Origin: Prevotella sp.
Lineage (GTDB): Bacteria > Bacteroidota > Bacteroidia > Bacteroidales > Bacteroidaceae
Direction of reading: 5' to 3'
Length of the DNA: 64,000 nt
Assembly (NCBI GenBank): GCA_017615355.1
Contig: JAGAAJ010000021.1
Span: 1-64,000 of the forward strand
Shown: positions 61,221 through 64,000 of the stretch, one piece after another
How the letters are laid out: each line of letters begins with the position of its first letter
Numbering within the stretch: position 1 is the first letter of the stretch
Position numbers and translations under genes: made by a program
Notes under the pieces: generated by a model
Database searches by the model: none
Told to the model about the DNA's origin: nothing
Seen by the model: the letters and a program-made list of their open reading frames with translations, nothing else

Positions 61221-62607
61221 TGTTACGAGCGACAATCTCCTTGTTGATTTCGTCCAATTTTTCATCAGTAAGAGGATACTTATGGATAAGATATCCTACC
61301 ACTAGAAGAAGAATAGCAGGGATAATACAAGTGAACAACAGAATTGCATTCTGTGCCGTTACCGAATAATCATTCAATTTAGGATAATAGGCATTGACAG
61401 GTGCGCTGATAAATGAGGCCAGGAATACCACGACAAAAATACCGAGCACCAGCTGGAGACACTTATTGGCCTTGAACTCCTGCCACATTTCACCGAATGT
61501 GACGGGTTTCTCAGGTGTAGTGGTAATATTCTCCTTGCTGCCCATAAAGCAGAGCATCAACAGCACGAAACCAACAAGTGCAAAAACACAAGTCACCGTA
61601 AACCATGCGGAGGGATCGGTTGCCAAAGCAGATTCTTCGCTGGCGAAGTTAAAGCCAATCATTCCCATTACCAATGGTGTAATCCAACCTGCAATGGAGA
61701 AACCTGCCTTAAAGGCTACACCAGCGAGTGCATTCACAGTAGCGGCGGGTCTGTTACCTGTTCTATACTCAGCCTCTGTGATGACTTCAGGAACCAATGC
61801 CCACATCAGAGAACCGACAAGAAGTCCGACTCCGGTCATCACCTTTGCAATCTGAACAATTGCATTGCAATTCTCGACATCGAAGAATTTTCCAATAGTG
61901 AACAACACGGCAAATCCAAAGAGACCAATGCAGAGAAGCGTATAATAGAGGCCTTTTTTGCCTAACCATTTCTTCAATAATGGCATAGAAGGCAGAATGA
62001 CGAAAGCAGGAATAGTACCAATAGCCATAAATGTAGCCTGATTCCAGTCAATTGCGGTATGGACACACATAGCGAGTCCGATAGGGAAACCAGCCTGAAC
62101 GATAATCTGACCAATGTTGGCACATACCATTCGTGTGGAAGTGAGTATCAGCACCTCATCGTTATCACGGGTCATACTCGCCATGATGGAACCATAAGGT
62201 ATATTGACAACAGAATAAATCATGCTCAGCACCGTATAGCTGACTGTAGCATAGATCATCTTCATGGTCATCGACCAAGTTGCTGCCTGAGGAAGCATCA
62301 ACAGGCACGCGGCAACAGTAAGAGGAATACCACCATAAAGAAGATATGCGCGATATTTACCTAATTTGGGATTGCGATTGTCAATAAAACGCCCCACTAC
62401 AGGACTCCAGAAACAGTCAATGAGTCGAACAGTAAGAATCAATCCGCTGACAAAAGCCGGATTAATCTTCAGTACTGTGGTGAGGTAAATCATTAAGTAA
62501 CATGCCACCGTCTGGAAAATCAGGTTCTGTGCCAGGTCACCTGAGCCAAAGCCGATGCGCTGTAGCCACGTAAGCTTGTAATAGCCATTAGATACTTGTT
62601 GAGCCAT
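61213..62607 (-). CDS. GPH-type glycoside:cation symporter
   Basis: A 464-residue inner-membrane protein with about 12 hydrophobic helices, of the glycoside-pentoside-hexuronide family (XynB/YicJ/MelB-like). Family features are FGSGDLAQNLIFQ near the N-terminus, RLIDCFWSPVVGRFIDNRNPKLGKYR in the first cytoplasmic loop (encoded at 62325-62402), and NIPYGSIMASMTRDNDE. With GH10 and GH43 it suggests uptake of xylo-oligosaccharides; the actual sugar is inferred. It has its own -7 element at 62640-62647. Confidence 0.92.
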   Translation of the reverse strand: MAQQVSNGYYKLTWLQRIGFGSGDLAQNLIFQTVACYLMIYLTTVLKINPAFVSGLILTVRLIDCFWSPVVGRFIDNRNPKLGKYRAYLLYGGIPLTVAACLLMLPQAATWSMTMKMIYATVSYTVLSMIYSVVNIPYGSIMASMTRDNDEVLILTSTRMVCANIGQIIVQAGFPIGLAMCVHTAIDWNQATFMAIGTIPAFVILPSMPLLKKWLGKKGLYYTLLCIGLFGFAVLFTIGKFFDVENCNAIVQIAKVMTGVGLLVGSLMWALVPEVITEAEYRTGNRPAATVNALAGVAFKAGFSIAGWITPLVMGMIGFNFASEESALATDPSAWFTVTCVFALVGFVLLMLCFMGSKENITTTPEKPVTFGEMWQEFKANKCLQLVLGIFVVVFLASFISAPVNAYYPKLNDYSVTAQNAILLFTCIIPAILLLVVGYLIHKYPLTDEKLDEINKEIVARNNG

Positions 62608-62639
62608 AATTATTTTTTGTTAGTTATTTTTTCAGATTG

Positions 62640-62647
62640 CAAAAGTA
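62640..62647 (-). promoter_or_regulatory. -7 element of the symporter-GH10-GH43 unit
   Basis: TACTTTTG on the minus strand, 32 bases before the symporter ATG. No TTTG is visible at the -33 position. The PL11 gene upstream therefore seems separately transcribed. Confidence 0.55.
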
Positions 62648-62732
62648 ATCATTTGTTTTCATCTAACCTATCTCCAATATCGCAAAAAATTATAATTTTG
62701 TATCAAAACGGGTAAATATCGCAGATTTTGCC

Positions 62733-64000
62733 TCATTTCAGATACTTCTGACTGCTGGGACCGATGTAAAAGCCTGTCTCAGGAGGCTGGTTGTAGCCCA
62801 CATTCTGATAGGCCACAGAGAGGCGGTAGGGAATGTCCTGCATCAAACAGTTGATGCGATAATCCGTAGGAATAGTCGAGACATAGATGCGCAATTCTGT
62901 TGACTCAGCATTGCGAGTAACCACCTCCTCGCGCCAGTCACCCAAAATATCGGCCTGCAGACAGGGATTCGACTTCGAACCATTATTGAACTGAGCGCCG
63001 TCGAAATGCTGCACGATGTCGATGCATTTCTCCTCCCAGTTGTATTTCGTAACTGTCTCGTGGTCGAGCAGTTCACGCATCAAGTCGCCATCCCACCAGA
63101 TGCCATAATTGACTGATAGCCAGCGTCCATTCATCATTAGGTAATTGTGATGCTGCGGGTCATCGCTGTCATTTGCAATGTCCACCACATCGCCCTTCAT
63201 GCTACGCACACCATGACTGTCTACGCTCCACATCTCCACGCCAGGCGTCCTGGGGTCGATGTCGGCAGCCATAGCACGGCCCACGTCGCTGTTACTCTTG
63301 ACCTGGAAGATGATCTCTCCGGTTGCCGCATCGTGCAATTCTGAGCCGTCGCGCCGGTTCTCATGGCAGTCCCAGATATAGAGTTTCCCACTCTCATGGT
63401 CGGCAATGAGGTGGATAGCATCACCATGTCCCATGCCTGTGTTGTAGAGCCCTGTGCCATCGTGGTCGACAGCCATTGCTCCATAGATAATCTCGTCAAA
63501 GCCTTCACCATCGACATCGGCCACGCGCAGGTTGTGGTTGCCCTGACCGGCATAGCTTTGCCACAAGGGATTATTGGTGTCGAAAGTCCAACGCTCCTTC
63601 AGCTCCTTACCATCCCAGTCCCAGGCCGTGAGCACGCTACGAGTGTAGTAGCCTCGGCAGAACACAGCACTGGCATTCCTGCCACCGAAATAGCCCAAGG
63701 CAGCAAGGAAACGGTCGGAGCGGTTGGCATTGTCATCGCCCCACTCTATCGACTGTCCACGCTGCGGAACATACGGCTTGGAACATAAGGCACGTCCCGT
63801 CAAGCCATCGAAAACGGTAATGTATTCAGGCCCTGTGAGGATACGGCCCATCGTTCTGGGATTCGTTTTCTCGCGATAGTCAGCTGTGGAGTCGCCGATG
63901 ACACCGCCAATACCGTCACGAGTGCCGTCAGCGGTTCTTACCATCATCTCAGCACGTCCATCGCCATCAAGATCATAGACAATGAAGGGCACATAGTGGG
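62733..64000 (-). CDS. PL11 rhamnogalacturonan lyase, 5' end outside the window
   Basis: C-terminal part (at least 420 residues) of a rhamnogalacturonan I endo- or exolyase of the YesW/YesX type. The frame stays open to the right edge, reading HYVPFIVYDLDGDGRAEMM, so the N-terminus and signal peptide are missing. Calcium-binding DLDGDG, DVDGEGFDEI and ADIDPRTPG loops mark the eight-bladed propeller. The family ending GYNQPPETGFYIG is present. It cuts the RG-I backbone, producing unsaturated disaccharides that the GH105 at 16667-18976 could process. Confidence 0.93.
   Translation of the reverse strand, partial: HYVPFIVYDLDGDGRAEMMVRTADGTRDGIGGVIGDSTADYREKTNPRTMGRILTGPEYITVFDGLTGRALCSKPYVPQRGQSIEWGDDNANRSDRFLAALGYFGGRNASAVFCRGYYTRSVLTAWDWDGKELKERWTFDTNNPLWQSYAGQGNHNLRVADVDGEGFDEIIYGAMAVDHDGTGLYNTGMGHGDAIHLIADHESGKLYIWDCHENRRDGSELHDAATGEIIFQVKSNSDVGRAMAADIDPRTPGVEMWSVDSHGVRSMKGDVVDIANDSDDPQHHNYLMMNGRWLSVNYGIWWDGDLMRELLDHETVTKYNWEEKCIDIVQHFDGAQFNNGSKSNPCLQADILGDWREEVVTRNAESTELRIYVSTIPTDYRINCLMQDIPYRLSVAYQNVGYNQPPETGFYIGPSSQKYLK

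Overview
The window is a piece of a Bacteroidales chromosome, most likely a gut or rumen Prevotellaceae (Prevotella/Segatella type). The evidence is: promoters of the Bacteroidetes form (TTTG, about 20 bases, TAnnTTTG) in front of many genes; a Rho factor with a long charged N-terminal insert; a two-subunit methylmalonyl-CoA mutase; S9/M13 secreted peptidases; and a large set of secreted plant-glycan hydrolases. No rRNA, CRISPR array, intact insertion sequence or prophage is visible.

Layout. 0.2-2.3 kb: TerB-like protein and ffh. 2.4-11.2 kb: a five-gene minus-strand operon (CapD/FlaA1-type sugar-nucleotide enzyme, ABC-F ATPase, small outer-membrane protein, M13 peptidase, S9 peptidase), divergent from an unusually short sigma factor. 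12-16.4 kb: pseudo-protease/TPR protein, recN, a YrdC/Sua5 protein and rlmH. 16.7-19 kb: GH105 fused to a DUF4861-like domain. 19.2-22 kb: tRNA-Thr, tRNA-Gly, rho and a lipoprotein. 22-25 kb: HAD phosphatase, pgi, pyrF. 25-28 kb: a propeller sensor with no kinase. 28-35 kb: candidate structured RNA, riboflavin synthase, mutA, mutB, aspS. 35-36 kb: three small proteins of unknown function. 36-45 kb: a surface-glycan locus (acetyltransferase, four GT4, two GT2, LicD, a GINT1-like protein). 45-48 kb: a ComM-type ATPase and a 5'-nucleotidase-like protein. 48-64 kb: a carbohydrate-degradation region with GH35, GH2, GH30, inositol monophosphatase-like, GH89, GH43, GH10, a GPH symporter and a PL11 lyase running off the right edge.

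How the genes fit together. PL11 and the distant GH105 are successive steps of rhamnogalacturonan I breakdown. GH35 and GH2 could strip galactose-type side chains. GH10, the GPH symporter and the signal-less GH43 look like a xylan cut-import-finish module. No SusC/SusD pair is present, so outer-membrane uptake must be encoded elsewhere. The 36-45 kb locus is transcribed outward from two compact divergent promoters and probably decorates LPS or capsule.

The most unusual theme is repeat-derived DNA. Arrays of 7-bp or 8-bp units occur at gene junctions (73-128, 15292-15326, 27979-28104, 60060-60115) and also in frame inside three secreted hydrolases (49056-49083 and 50057-50084 in GH35, 51938-51972 in GH2, 58320-58354 in GH89). 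A second class, pyrimidine-rich palindromes around CCC-(3 bases)-GGG cores, is inserted in frame in the ABC-F gene (7496-7632, two inverted copies) and in GH35 (48588-48630). Arrays of 21-22 bp units, most of them palindromic, lie at 16484-16610 and 56540-56619. Other points of interest are a sigma factor that appears to lack region 3 and the region 2 tryptophan pair, and a 183-nt element closed by a perfect 10-bp stem before ribE.
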